From the NCBI RefSeq assembly GCF_000003815.2, contig NC_049982.1, forward strand, positions 23,140,838 to 23,204,837: a stretch of 64,000 nucleotides of DNA, written 5' to 3'. Under the pieces are notes generated by a model. That model saw only the letters and a program-made list of their open reading frames with translations, was not told where the DNA came from and did not search any database. This document shows, piece after piece, positions 23,140 to 34,493 of the stretch (positions are counted from its first letter, which is position 1; each line of letters opens with the position of its first letter). The stretch is from Branchiostoma floridae. Its lineage: Eukaryota > Chordata > Leptocardii > Amphioxiformes > Branchiostomatidae. A program made the position numbers and the translations under genes.

Positions 23140-23560
23140 CATTGCAGGTGAAGCATAATTTACAAGGGCAATTTTTTAGAATCTTAACATATTTTTTTAG
23201 TCAAAAATAGCCAATTATCCAGAAATAACTCATTTGTTAAATAATTGATGCAAAACTGAAGGCATTTATCCAATGCAGCACTGTATCAAATTTTAGGTCA
23301 TTAGGTTGTAATACTAGAGTACAGGGGCCAAAATATATATTTTGGTCCTAAAAATGACAACAAAATCTCAATAGAATCTTTTTTAAGTCCTCTATTAAAA
23401 GAGTGCAAAAGCAACATCTGGGGTAGTCTCTATCTCTGCCTCCAGGCCAAATTTTACCTATTTCTGCTAATTTTCTTTTAAAATAAATATATACTTTACT
23501 CAGACAGAATGTAGGCCAAGAGGAAATCTTTTTAGGATCTACAAGGTGTACCATGAAAAT
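23140..23560 (+). mobile_element. Fragment of a CATTCGGTT-type interspersed repeat
   Basis: Shares the order ATTTTAGGTCATTAGGTTGTAA, ACAGGGGCCAAAATATA, then a run of AAAATGAC and CTCAATA-AATC with sequences at about 41345-41530 and 42560-43080. Likely a 3' retroelement fragment; it lacks the GAAA-repeat tail seen in the other copies. Confidence 0.5.
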
Positions 23561-23713
23561 TGGTTGTCCTACCTGGACTCTCCAATGTCACACGGTGTTT
23601 GTGTAGTACAGTTGAATCATGCCTACCTGTACTTAGAAACCGGTTTGTTAACTTACTATGACCTTTGAACCACTGCAGTGTCACAGTGCACCAACTTTTG
23701 CATCTACACTAAT

Positions 23714-24525
23714 TACCTCAATTAAATGTCATGGAGGTTATATTTACCTCCATGATATGTCATAGAGGTTATATTTTACCCAGCATTTGTTTGTCTGTGT
23801 ACAAGATAACTAAAGAACGACTGGGTCAATTTGTTTCATGCTTGGTGTGTTGGTAGTGTGTGATGAAAGCTGGAAATGATTAGATTTTGGGCCCTTCTTT
23901 TGGTACTGCAGCGCAACTTCCGGTTTGCTATCTCATGTTCTGAACAAGCTATGGTCACGATTTTGGGGTGTTAGATAGCTCTTGTACTCAATATAAATGA
24001 CTAGGGCCCCCTAGTGACTAATTTCGGGATAGCAAGAACATTTTTGTCAAAAACTTGCAGTGTTATGACAAAGTGGGGGCAGGTTTCATCCCCCTAACAT
24101 TAAATTTTGGAACTGCAGGGGCGTTTTTGTCAAGACATTTCAAAGAAGATAACTTCAGAAAGGATTGACGGATTGGCATCATTTGAGGCATCATTTTAGG
24201 CATTTGGGTAAAGATGTTCATAATGATATGCATGTATGCAAATGAATGTCTTAATTTGCATAATCAACGAGGAAATTGTATAGTTCCATAACTGAACTTC
24301 AATAAATGTAACACTTGTTAATTATCGAAATATAAGCAGATACCTAAGATGATAATGAGGAAGTTATTTGCATAATCTATGTAAAAATTTCAAACAGCTT
24401 TATGATCAATGATGGGAATTTTATCATTGTTACATGTGTACGTTAGTCAATGATGAACAACACCGTACCATGCATAAATCATGTTAATGTGTTAGTCAAT
24501 TGCATGAAATTTAACGAACTCTAGT
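23714..24525 (+). repeat. CCTCCATG-hairpin interspersed repeat, long copy
   Basis: It opens with a hairpin made of TTACCTCCATG and CATGGAGGT-type blocks. It continues with the family's internal blocks (TTGGTACTGCAGCGCAACTTCCGG, an 'ACTGCAGGGGC' block, then A+T-rich DNA with TGCATAATnAATGAGGAA) and ends near CGAACTCTAGT. Other copies: 9190-9525 (-), 12930-13210, 28790-29030, 31217-31615, 43837-44225, 53648-54440. No ORF; class unknown. Confidence 0.65.
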
Positions 24526-24960
24526 CTTCGCTATTTCTTTTGTGTACCTATTTAACATGTACCTATGTTTAGAGGTTGCAAATGAATTTTTTATTGATGT
24601 AGTTATAAAAGTGAAACTAAAAATTTATTTAGATAGTTGTAAAAGTGGCCCAAATATGGAAGCCATGAGAGTTTTTGCCATGTTGGTAAGTGATACCTGT
24701 CTACCACTCTAGAGTCGCCTTTACTACACTAGTACACGTCTCGATCACAGAAATGAATGCCTCGTAGGCTGTGATACCATGTTTCGTCGCTTCAATTCTC
24801 TTTTACGTTTAACGTTAGTGCATATAACGTTATTTGGAAAATTTAGCCATCTTGTTTCTTTTTACCCATCATTGTTTTTTGGCGCCCAATCTCACTATTT
24901 TTGCCGTCTGCAGTGGATGTCATCCATAATATTTACTTGCTGTGGCCTGAGGGTAACTTA

Positions 24961-25230
24961 CTTGCTCATATTTTTGCGGGCATACCCCCACATTGTGATT
25001 GGTCGAACAGTTAATTGCCGTGCTACTAGTGGTTGCGCTGATAATTGTGATGAACAGCCAGAATCGGCCTTTTCAGCGGGCAAAGCCCCAGTACCGTATG
25101 CACCTGCCCTTACCTGACTCCTGATGATTCCATATATGGAGAAGGTTTCCTTCCGTGTGGCTTTGTTTATTCAGGGCAAAGTTCACTGAGCCGCTCATAT
25201 CCATATATGGTCATGGGTTAGGAGCTCTCC
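24961..25230 (+). repeat. Dispersed repeat shared with 27060-27310
   Basis: Blocks TGTGATTGGTCGA(A/G)CAGTTAATTG, TGATGAACA(G/A)CCAG, CCTGATGA-TCCAT and TTTATTCAGGGCA occur in the same order in both places. The copy here contains two perfect CCATATATGG boxes (25130-25139 and 25201-25210). The copy at 27060 has degenerate versions. Confidence 0.65.
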
Positions 25231-25571
25231 GCCGTGCGAGTTCTTGCCTTTGATCAGTCCGTACTACTAGTTTTAAGCAAAATAAAATGCTGATCAAATT
25301 TGCCATAGGTAGGCAAATTAAATTGCTTTTAGCCACTGAAAACGTGTTATTTTCTTAGTGATATATTTGTAAACATTACCATTTATTAGATACTGAAGTA
25401 TTCATTAAATACTGTGACAAAACTAATTAACCAAACTGATCCAAAGTGATCCAACCAAAAATAATTCAACTGCGAAATTGGACCCACGCGAACACTCAAT
25501 TTTTCCCTATTTCGAATTTGAATCCCCGCGAATATTTTCCACTATACAGAAATAAAGCACTACTCACATGA

Positions 25572-25802
25572 TAACGTTAGTTCACCTTTATTCGTGGGGT
25601 GACCAATATCCGGTTTGTGTTGATTAAAAGGGTACCTAGGGATATCAAGTTGACGAGACGAACGATGTTTTCAAATTGTACTATTTTCAAAATATTAATT
25701 GCAGTTTGAAACCACCGTCCGTCGACTTGATATTCCTAAATACCTTGTTCTTAAAAAGAACGGACATAGGTTACAGTTGCGGATAAAGGTGAACTAGCGT
25801 TA
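25572..25802. mobile_element. MITE with GTTAGTTCACCTTTAT ends
   Basis: Left end 25572-25594 and right end 25780-25802 are reverse complements with two mismatches. The inner sequence also folds back (GATATCAAGTTGACG against CGTCGACTTGATATT). About 231 bp, non-coding, upstream of the cofilin promoter. Confidence 0.75.
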
Positions 25803-26293
25803 ACTATATGGACGACATCTACGCACGTAAAAAATTTTGTTCCTATTTGTCAATTGTAAAGGAACAATGTCCTCTCGTAGCTATAGGCAAAGATTAAGAC
25901 AGTGACAGAAAGTTAGATTTGGGAAGTGGTCAATGTAACGTTAACCGAGAAAAAATAAAGCATACTTCGATATATGCGGCTTACTTTTGTTAACAAGCAC
26001 ACCGAGTCACTCTTACATTTCTGAATTTCTTAATACGTGAATTCTTAATTTTGGGGTGTCTAATGCTCAAGCCTTACACCACTACCCTCCTCCTCTAAAA
26101 TATGGGATTACGTCACCATCCCAAATAAGGAATGACACATACAGCCCCTTACATCGTCATACGCCAAGCGTAGAAATAATCCAAACACATTACATCATCT
26201 GTTGGTCCATATCGTGTACTATGAGTCAGAGGTGCACTATCGAGGTCAGATCGATCTTCGCTTGGGTTTCTACAGCACTACATATGGTTGTGC

Positions 26294-26334
26294 CCATTTA
26301 TGGAACTAGGGAGCATGGCTATATCCATAAATGG
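26294..26334 (+). promoter_or_regulatory. Paired CArG boxes (SRF sites) upstream of cofilin
   Basis: CCATTTATGG at 26294-26303 and CCATAAATGG at 26325-26334 both fit the CC(A/T)6GG consensus. Their starts are 31 bp apart (about three helical turns), and they lie 104-144 bp upstream of a TATA box. SRF with MRTF is known to drive actin-cytoskeleton genes, so regulation of the adjacent ADF/cofilin gene by SRF is a reasonable inference. Confidence 0.65.
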
Positions 26335-26437
26335 AGCCTAAAGGATAAGAACCCCCAGCGAAATCGTCGTCTGACCAGGCTGTTCAGTAAAGAAAGTGAC
26401 TCATGCAAAACATGATGAATTCATGTCCCACTGGATG

Positions 26438-26445
26438 TATAAAAG
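26438..26445 (+). promoter_or_regulatory. TATA box of the cofilin promoter
   Basis: TATAAAAG in the context GGATGTATAAAAGGGG. Transcription would start near 26468-26475. The resulting non-coding first exon would end at 26554 (AACAAA, then GTAAGT) and join an acceptor at 27491-27492 (TTTACTATAG), giving a second 5' exon 27493-27545 that contains the ATG. Confidence 0.6.
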
Positions 26446-26814
26446 GGGAAAATCCGCAGATTTTGGCCAGTACTTCGAGATCGCCAATTCAGGTTGGTCG
26501 GTGACATCCATTCTGCAGAGCGGTACCTACCACTGGAGTATTGTGTCTAACAAAGTAAGTTATCGTTCAATATATATATATATGTACCATAACTCAGTGC
26601 ATGTCTGTATATGTAGACGAGAATTTATTTTCGTAATTCGAAGTATTCTTCAGGCTCTAGTGTCTGTATCTTACAGATTTTAAGTCAGGAACTGGCTTGC
26701 TGGGTTTGGCAAAATAGTGTTGAAAAATTACGATTACAAATGCTTGCATATACATGTGGACATTAGCGTACCAATTCTCCGTGTATTTTGGCACACTATT
26801 AACACATTGGCCGA

Positions 26815-26955
26815 AAAGGCTCGGTGGGCGTCACTCCACTTTGAATGAAAGTCGTGTAAAGTGCCTTTCCTAAGGGCACAACACCGGGGGCATGGCGAGT
26901 ATCGAAACAGGGACTTCTAGGTTCTGAGCCTACCAAACACTACAAACGACGACAC
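26815..26955 (-). mobile_element. SINE-like repeat
   Basis: AAAGTGCCTTTCCTAAGGGCACAA followed by a run ending in GGTTCTGAGCC resembles the repeat at about 49530-49760 and, in reverse, the tRNA-like head at 1716. It falls in the 5' UTR intron of cofilin copy 1. Confidence 0.45.
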
Positions 26956-27542
26956 AAAATCACATTTTTGTCTGGAATATGTGAATTCTAAAGATTAGTC
27001 CACAACCCACCTTCGTCAAATCGTAGAAATGCAAAATAGAAACATGAAAATGCTTCAATAGTTAAGGGACATGGTCCCACTCTGTGATTGGTCGAGCAGT
27101 TAATTGTCGTGCTATCATTGGTTGCGCTGCTAATTGTGATGAACAACCAGGATCGGTCTATTCATCGAGCCAGGTCCAAGTATTGTTTTACCTGCACTTA
27201 CCAGGTTTCTGATGACTCCATGTATGGTGAAGGTGTTCTTCCGTAGCGGGTCTGTTTATTCAGGGCATAGTCCAAAGTGTACCGAACAGCTCGTACATAC
27301 AATGGTACTGTGTGACAATACTAAGTCACATCAAACATCTCCTCGGTTAAAAAAAAACTTACATGGCCATAATCCAGTACTAAGTACTGACAGTTAACGA
27401 GAAAGTTTAACAGCTCGCATGCATACATGTGCATCATAGTATTGTTATAACAACATAATAACCATATCTTTTTTCATCTTTCTTTACTATAGGTCCTTAT
27501 CCTCGTTTCAAATCGATATTCTGAACAACCAAGAGGATAATT

Positions 27543-29236
27543 ATGGTGAGTCTTTGGTTGATTTCTGAGTAGTTTGAAGAAATTTTAAGTTCGTTAAATC
27601 CCGGCATTTCAGAATCTTAGCCCAATTTGAAACTAACCAAACAGCGCCCCCCCCCCCCTTAAAATAAAAGCGAGCCTCGCTCGAATTCTGCAATGGAGGC
27701 TACTAAAACTGGTGTGTCAGTTACTATTATGCCTTCAGGCAGTACTAGTGTAGCATAAATTGTAATTTCCCATTCCTCCAGGCTTCTGGCATCAAAGTTA
27801 CAGATGAAGTGGTCACAGCTTACGACGAGGTGAAACAAAAGCACAAGTTCAAATACGTGACCTTCAAGGTGTCAAACTGCGACACAAAGATCATCGTAGA
27901 AGACAAGGTTAAGGTAAGGCCGCTAGGGGCGTATGCCTAAACAAGTTCTACCTTGCATCAAAAGCTATCTGCCACCAAAACGTCAAGATGGTCACGGGAC
28001 ACAAGATACAAAAAATGGTTCTTCTGCAGTGTCAAGGTCGAAGACCGGGGGCCCAAAAACCTTTACCTTTATTATTCCATTCCCTATCTCTATACCAACT
28101 ATTATTACATTCCTTCCAGAGATTCGTAAAGTTATGCTGATTACAAATATCCCGAAACACAGACACACGTACCAAAAACTATACCTCAATTTTTTCACGG
28201 CGATAAATGTGCAGATTTGCATTGTACAAGGCAACGAAATGAGGAGGACATATTTGTAGAAAACGATTTTCCAACATATTCAGCACTCTGATGTCACATC
28301 GAAAATTGTTTCTCCCGTACCACCAGCTGATATGCTGTTGTCTGTTCCTTCTTGCAGGAGTCGACTTGGGAGGAATTCCAAGCCAGTTTCCCGAAAGACG
28401 GGGCCCGTTGGAGTGTTTACGACTTTGACTACAAGAACAAGGAGGGTCAAGATCGTAACAAGCTGATCCTGGTCAAGTGGTCAGTATTTTTTTTTTTCTT
28501 GAAGATGAGGCTGTACTGATTTGATTGACAGTAGAAGCCACTGCTGTGAATTGCACGGGATCCCCTAATCGGTGCCCGGTCTAGCTGAATAACTTCGCAT
28601 TGTTGCACCACCGGGATAATTGCACGAAATACGCTAACAAATGGGGTGGACAATATCATGAAAACAATATCAGATGTGTATTGCAAGAAATACTAGGAAG
28701 TGTATGTGCTATCCCCCTCTCAGTGCTACATGTAAATCATATCTTTAATCAATATGGACTGGTTACTTTCGCTAGAATATTATATTTTAGGTAGCGTTTG
28801 TGTGCATTTATGTGTGTGGTTAGTTGACCAGTATAACTCCAGAATGCCTAAATGGATTACATTTATACTTGGTACGTAAGTAGGCCTTGTTAAGACCTTG
28901 AAACGATTAGATTTTGGTAGCCCTATGGGCTTGTTATGGTACTGAAGCCGAATTTCCGGGTTTGTTATCTCGAGTTCTGGACATGCTACGCTTGTGATTT
29001 TTGGCGACGCCTCAGAGGCTAGCCTACTATTATCTAAAAAGGTATTAGGTTTTAAAGTGTTTTTCCCCTTTTTCACCAGGTGTCCAGACACAATTAAGAT
29101 CAAGGCCAAGATGATGCATTCCTCGAGCTCCCATGCCCTCAAGAAGACGTGTCCGGGTGTCGTGATCCAGGCCAGTGACCGCGACGAGCTCAACTTCGAT
29201 GAAGTGAGGGACAAGATCCTCCAAACAAGCCAGTAG
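27543..29236 (+). CDS. ADF/cofilin, copy 1 (complete)
   Basis: Actin-depolymerising factor; cytosolic protein that binds and severs ADP-actin filaments. Exons: 27543-27545 (ATG alone), 27782-27913, 28358-28479, 29080-29236; 137 residues, close to the usual size of single ADF-H domain proteins. An intron directly after the ATG is classic for this family. Visible motifs: ASGIKVTDEV N-terminus with the regulatory Ser, KYVTFKV, DGARWSVYDFDY and the actin-binding long helix IKIKAKMMHSSSSHALKK. The 5' UTR, TATA and CArG boxes lie upstream. Exons 2-4 and everything downstream are duplicated at 35410. Introns contain hairpin-family repeat pieces (28060-28210 and 28790-29030). Confidence 0.93.
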
Positions 29237-30097
29237 TGCCCCATATTATAACACCAATTCTCCCCTTTCACCGTTACCATGATCCTTTGCTGCCGCCATC
29301 ATCCGCCCCCCTCCCCCGCAGGTTTACAGTTTTTTTTTTAAACTGCTGGGTTCAAATCGCAAACTCGGCTAAAGTCTTATTCTACAAAACAAGGTCTTAC
29401 ACAAGGTCGAGTGGACTGATTCTGGACTAGCCATTGTGCAAAAGCCTCAACACCACTTTCCTCAGTCCACCCAGATGTAAAAATGGGTACATGACTTTGA
29501 TTGGGTAGGTACAAGGCAGTGGAAGGAGACATTTGGGATCTGCCTCCTAATACCGTGCCCAAAACGCCGTAGATAACCACCCACTGCCCCTACGACCCTG
29601 CCTTTCCAGTACACGAGTTTGCGGTTTAAGCCCAATGGTTTACAACACTGCCACAAAGGATTGTATGTAGTGTGAAAGGTTATATATATATAATGAGTAC
29701 ATTCCTCTTTGGGGCTTTATTTTGTATCTCATGGCAAACTAAAAAAACATGCACTACGTTATGTTTTCGAATTCTTTGCTACAAATGGAATTACATTTTA
29801 ATTGTATGTCATGGAATGAAGACTTCTACTACTAGATGCGATTTTCCTTATAAAACACGGTCAGTTCAGTTCAGTTTTTCAATTATCCTAAATAATGTAA
29901 TGTCAAGTTTTAGAGGGTAATCTTAAGTTTTCTTACCAGGGTATCTAATTCTATTCGTGCCGGTAGGTGACAGATTATTGTGGTAACTTCGGAAATGTTT
30001 CGCTACTGTCACACAAATTTGCGACACACAGGTAAAATACGTGAGCTCTACAAACTAAATGTTGTTTTATATATATTGAATACAATTTATATGTACT

Positions 30098-31043
30098 AGT
30101 CAAACCTGCCCAAGACGACCACCCGGGGGACCGGCAAAAATCGGTCGATTTGGACAGGTGGTCGCTGAGAAGAGTATCGACTCAAAACATGCCCGATGCA
30201 AAGTATAAATGGTTTCCGTTGTGTCTAATGGCAAATAGCAAGCACACTGCAAAGAAGCGAGGTCTTTAATGTCAAATACAACATGCACACTGTAAATTTA
30301 ACTCCAAGATTTTATACGATACAGTGTTTTAAAGCTCAATATTAGATGTACACTGACGTTTTAGACAGTAACGGAACTTTGATGCTGTCAGTTACCATAC
30401 AAGCCTTTATGCGTCGCTGTGTTCTTGATCGCCGTATCTGTAATAACTACGGTGTACCTTTCGAATTCGATGCCCGGTGCGTCCCGATAGGGTACTTACC
30501 CACGGGTGATTGTACAGTACAGTTAGACAAAAGCACTCACACAGATCTTTCTTAAAAAGATATGAGCTACATAGACCTTTCTTAAAAAAGTATGAGGCTA
30601 TACACGTTTCAGCATTCATTAACTTTATAATGATATAGATTTTAAAAAAAAAGTTCTGTTACAACTAAATTCGGATTTTCTTACAACGAAATTTCCTCCC
30701 ATATTACAGTAGACTGCCCCATTGACCAACTCATTGACCGCCGCCATCTTTATTCTAAACATAACATCGTAATGGCAGTCAAAATCCGACGCAAACTGGC
30801 CGATTTCGGCACAAAATCACGCTAGTTATCATCAGAAAATCGATGAAAACTTCAATTTTGAAAATTATGTGGTCGTTATGGGTCCAAATTTGGACCGGTC
30901 GCGGTCGCGTTGGCCAGGTGGTCGTTGAGAAAAGGTCTCTTAATGCTTAAGTCAATGGGAAAAAAATCGGGACCGAGAAAAAGCGGTCGAAATGGCCAGG
31001 TGGTCGCTGAGAAGAGGTGGTCGCTCGGGCAGGTTTGACTGTA
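30098..31043. mobile_element. Inverted-repeat DNA element (AGTCAAACCTGCCC ends)
   Basis: The left end AGTCAAACCTGCCCAAGACG is mirrored by CGCTCGGGCAGGTTTGACT at the right. Several GGTGGTCG(C/T)TGAGAAG repeats occur near the ends. About 945 bp with no convincing ORF. The unit 2 copy (37730-38300 plus 43283-43663) is split by the 5-kb insertion. Confidence 0.65.
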
Positions 31044-31216
31044 TAACTTGTTTTATATTTATTGAAAATGTGCGTGATAAAGAATTCCACTTTACTTGAA
31101 AATTCAAAATTGTGTTTACTCGGATTTGACAATATATTTTTTCTGTACATTAGTAATGTCTTTTGTTACAGAAATAAACAATTGTTTTTATCGATGTCAG
31201 GTTTGCGTAAGTTTGT

Positions 31217-31615
31217 TACCTCCATGAAATATCATGGAGGTCATATTTTCACTAGTGTTTGTGAGTCTGCCTGTCTGTCTGTCTGTCTGTCTGTCTGTCA
31301 ACAAGAATGTGGAACTTGCATAATTCTATTGTTTTCAATAGCTGGACTTCAATAAATGTAACACATGTAAATTATGATAGATGGAACATAAGCAGATACC
31401 AAATATGCTAATGAGGAACTGACTTGCATAGTTTATGCAAAAATTACAAAAACGCTTAATGATAAATTATGGGAATTTTATACTTGTGACATGTATATGT
31501 TAGTCAATGATGAACATCAACATGCATAAATCATGTAAATGTGCCAGTCATTTGCTTAAAATTTAGAAAATTTCTGAATATTTTATGGAAGTATGAGGTC
31601 GCCGAACTCTAGTTA
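31217..31615 (+). repeat. CCTCCATG-hairpin repeat with (CTGT)n
   Basis: TTACCTCCATGAAATATCAT and the following GGAGGT form the family hairpin. A CTGT microsatellite follows (31268-31300), then the A+T-rich tail ending CGAACTCTAGTT. The unit 2 copy at 43837-44225 has a shorter CTGT run. Confidence 0.7.
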
Positions 31616-31625
31616 AGAGTATACA

Positions 31626-31631
31626 TTTATT
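31626..31631 (-). terminator. AATAAA signal, sulfotransferase copy 2
   Basis: TTTATT on the plus strand, 80 nt past the stop codon; conserved at 44238-44243 for copy 3. Confidence 0.55.
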
Positions 31632-31710
31632 GTATTTCCAATGTAGTCAAAACATGTTCCTATGTGCTATTAGAATACTAGACTTAGTGTCAAATTAGTT
31701 AAAATCTGAT

Positions 31711-33479
31711 TTAGGAATTCTTCGCTTGTTCTTGTAGCTCACGTGTAAATGGTATTTCTGATTTTGCCATGTTTACACAAGTCTCGTTCATCAGAGCATT
31801 TTCCTTCAACTGGAAATGTTCTATATGAATGCCGGCTGGCTGGAAAACCTTAAAGCGCTTGTCGTTTATCTTTGCTTTACTAACACTGTCAGCCTGAAGA
31901 CACTCGTCTTGTAATTGCAGATTCCTAGCCTTTAAAACTTCCACCTCTTTTCTCCAGTCAAAGGGGAGCTTGGAAAGCTTGGACCACAATGTTTTGTTGA
32001 AGTGATCGAACAACATGACATCCGCCCTGTTCCACTGGCGGATTTTTCCCGCCATATCTGCTGTCATGCTACGTATAGATTCATTTTCTCGTGCGTTCAT
32101 CTTGAAAAACGTGACGTCATTGATATCCCAGCAAAGCGTGTGTTTTAGCAAAACCAAGGACTCTTCGAAATGGTCTGCTATCATGACAAGAGAAAATATT
32201 TTCTCGATTCGATCAATGTCAGACTCTATACTCAGTTCTGACTCTGAGTCAGACTCTGTCCTGATATTTCCAAATTCAAACAACATGGGGTTACGGTATC
32301 GCCCAGTAGGTCTTTTCTTACCGAACTTAACATAGAAAGAGGGCTGTTCGAGAAAGGTCTTTAAAGGCTCAGTAGTATTTTTCATCCCGAAATCTTTGTC
32401 GAATCGCATGTAAGTGAATATCGATTCAAACATGTAGACTGGGTCCCTAATGATGGTAATATATACAGTATCGTCTGGCATAAGTTCTCGAATGTGCTCG
32501 TGATGAAACCTCAAGTGGTGGCAGAGGATATTGTAGGTGGTGTTTTTCTTCGCAATGTGCTCTTGAAGCACAAATGACTTCTGAAATAATCTTGGCCAGG
32601 CCATTTGGTGTCCACCATTTGGTAGAGCAATGGTGAGGTTTCTGGTACTGCCGAATCGCATGATAATGTTTTGTACAGTAGAACTGGCCGTCTTGTGGAT
32701 CTTCAAGAAAACAAGGTTTGTCTTTTCGCTGCATGTATTGGTTGTACCAACATCATCTTGTTCTGGTCCTTTCATAGAATTATTGTTTGGTCGTTTCCTG
32801 AAACTATTGTGTGTGCGAATCCTTCCTCCCAAGATTGTGTTAGTCTTGCGATCGTTTGGCTCATCGGTTACGGCATTGTTGCCCAGAGCCTGTGTGTGTT
32901 TCTTGACTTGTTGGCTTGCTTCGGCGTTGTCTGAAGTCCGTGTCGTCATGATACTGTAAGTGGTATTACAAGTCATCTCTGTCTTCAACCTGCATGTATG
33001 AGGTATACTTTGGTTGATAACAAAGCTCTGGATAGATGGATCTTGCAAAATTGTAAAGAGTCATTAGAAATACATTCATATGTATACGGATACAAATCTT
33101 CCCCAAAATATAGCGCCCAAGACCTGTCCAGCAAGTTATTCTTTTAATAGACCGACTTTACAACCCATCAATCAATCAATCGATCAATCAATCAATCAAT
33201 AAATCATCCATTTAATCAACTTATTGTATAACGTTATAATGAATAGAAAGAAATACAGAGAAGTCAATAAAATCATTTCTCATTTTGTACAGTAAAGAAA
33301 TAAACGTATGCGTACCCATCTTTCCTTGCAGCTCCTATTTTATCCCCGAACCAAAACTTTGTGGGTAGTAGATGCTTGCGTGACAGTGTCATCATCAGGA
33401 GCAAAGCCGCCACGAGCAGCAACACTATCTTGTGACGTCGACAACGCATGTTGATCTGAGCACGCCACTCGGTCGGCAT
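31711..33479 (-). CDS. Galactose-3-O-sulfotransferase copy 2 (intact)
   Basis: Two exons: 33316-33479 and 31711-32989, phase 2 junction, 480 residues. A type II Golgi protein: short basic cytosolic tail, signal anchor IVLLLVAALLLMMTL at about residues 18-32, a polar stem, then the catalytic domain. It has a PAPS loop LVFLKIHKTASST (about 147-159), CHHLRFHHEHIREL like the CNHMRFH block of human GAL3ST1, and TIIRDPVYMFES with RDP at 236-238. The expected reaction is sulfate transfer from PAPS to O-3 of a galactose on glycolipid or glycoprotein; the actual acceptor cannot be told. One oddity: FLKIHK has Ile where copies 1 and 3 have the family-typical Thr. It lies in duplication unit 1 downstream of cofilin on the opposite strand. 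Confidence 0.9.
33168..33210. repeat. (ATCA)n microsatellite in the sulfotransferase intron
   Basis: CAATCAATCAAT-type repeat with interruptions. Homologous tracts lie at 21950-22000 (copy 1) and about 45757-45775 (copy 3), so it predates the triplication. Confidence 0.9.
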
Positions 33480-33990
33480 TCTGAATTAAGCGACATGTCA
33501 CAAGTTAAATGTAGTCGCAGTATTAAAGATTTATCTTTAAGTTTCACAAATGACGTACTCAGTTCGGTTGTCTATGCGGGAGAAAGCAGTGTAAGTGAAG
33601 AAGTAATTGCCGAACAAAGTGAAGAATCTCGAATAGTAGGAAGGCATTTAGTTTCTAAGTAGACGTTTTGCAGTCAAACATGATTAAATATATGATGAAA
33701 TCACACAAGTAGGATGTTGCGTTCCTCTAGATGTCACGTGCGTATTGTCTTTTTTTAAAAATCCTTTCTGGATTATTCTCTTCGACTATTGTAAACAAGC
33801 ATGTTGGAGGGCAAAACTTCACCACTTTATCCTGGTCGTCACCACTTCAATCTACATTTCAGAGTCTGCTGCAGTACCGAAAGAAGCTAATAGAAGGCCT
33901 ATAATTAACATACCTTTAATTTGTGTTATGAAGAACTTAACACTCACTAATGATGTCAAACCATCCATTCTTAAGTTATTGCCCGGAAAC

Positions 33991-34032
33991 GCACACACAC
34001 ACACACACACACACACATGCACACGCACACGC

Positions 34033-34118
<86 letters not shown>
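33991..34118. repeat. (CA)n microsatellite, unit 1
   Basis: Long CA run with GC and AA interruptions, about 500 bp upstream of sulfotransferase copy 2. The orthologous run in unit 2 is 46548-46667. Confidence 0.95.
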
Positions 34119-34120
<2 letters not shown>

Positions 34121-34493
34121 ATACACGTATTGAACTTACAGCTTTATAGCTTCCGACGAGATACCTATCAAAATGATAAGTACACCTCCCTCCATGCCAA
34201 ACCACAACTCAACAGGTGCAAGTCCATCTAAGATACATAGAACTAAAAGCTACTTACCGTACAGGTGCAGTTCTGGAGACGAACGTCTAGTTCTTAAGTA
34301 TCACTGTTTCTGTAAATTGTTTATCATACCCTACTGGGCAAAAATCCCAGATGTCCCTCACAATAGGCGAGTATATACATAGAACTGGTGCCAATCTACT
34401 ACGTGTTAGCTCTGCCCTTATGTTCCGACACATCCGTGTATAGTTCCTGTTCAACATTGAACAGTAACAACAAACAATAAAATCGCTGCGCCA

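Larger units (their letters stand above)
27751..34493. repeat. Segmental tandem duplication, unit 1
   Basis: Begins in cofilin intron 1 (TAGCATAAATTGTAATTTCC) and ends near GTAACAACAAACAATAAAATCGCTG. It contains cofilin exons 2-4, an inverted-repeat element, a hairpin-family repeat, sulfotransferase copy 2 and a CA repeat. Unit 2 is 35410-47048. The left portion is nearly identical between units; the sulfotransferase end is visibly more diverged. Confidence 0.9.

Noticed and set aside
28447-29280. Minus-strand frames across cofilin exons 3-4
   Set aside because: Opposite-strand shadows of cofilin exons and an intronic repeat; duplicated at 36133-36935 only because the segment is duplicated.
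32447-32959. Extra frames on both strands inside the sulfotransferase exons
   Set aside because: Antisense or shifted-frame shadows of the real sulfotransferase coding sequence; repeated at each copy for that reason.
33168-33210. CRISPR-like repeat array
   Set aside because: Simple ATCA microsatellite without spacers, in a eukaryotic intron.
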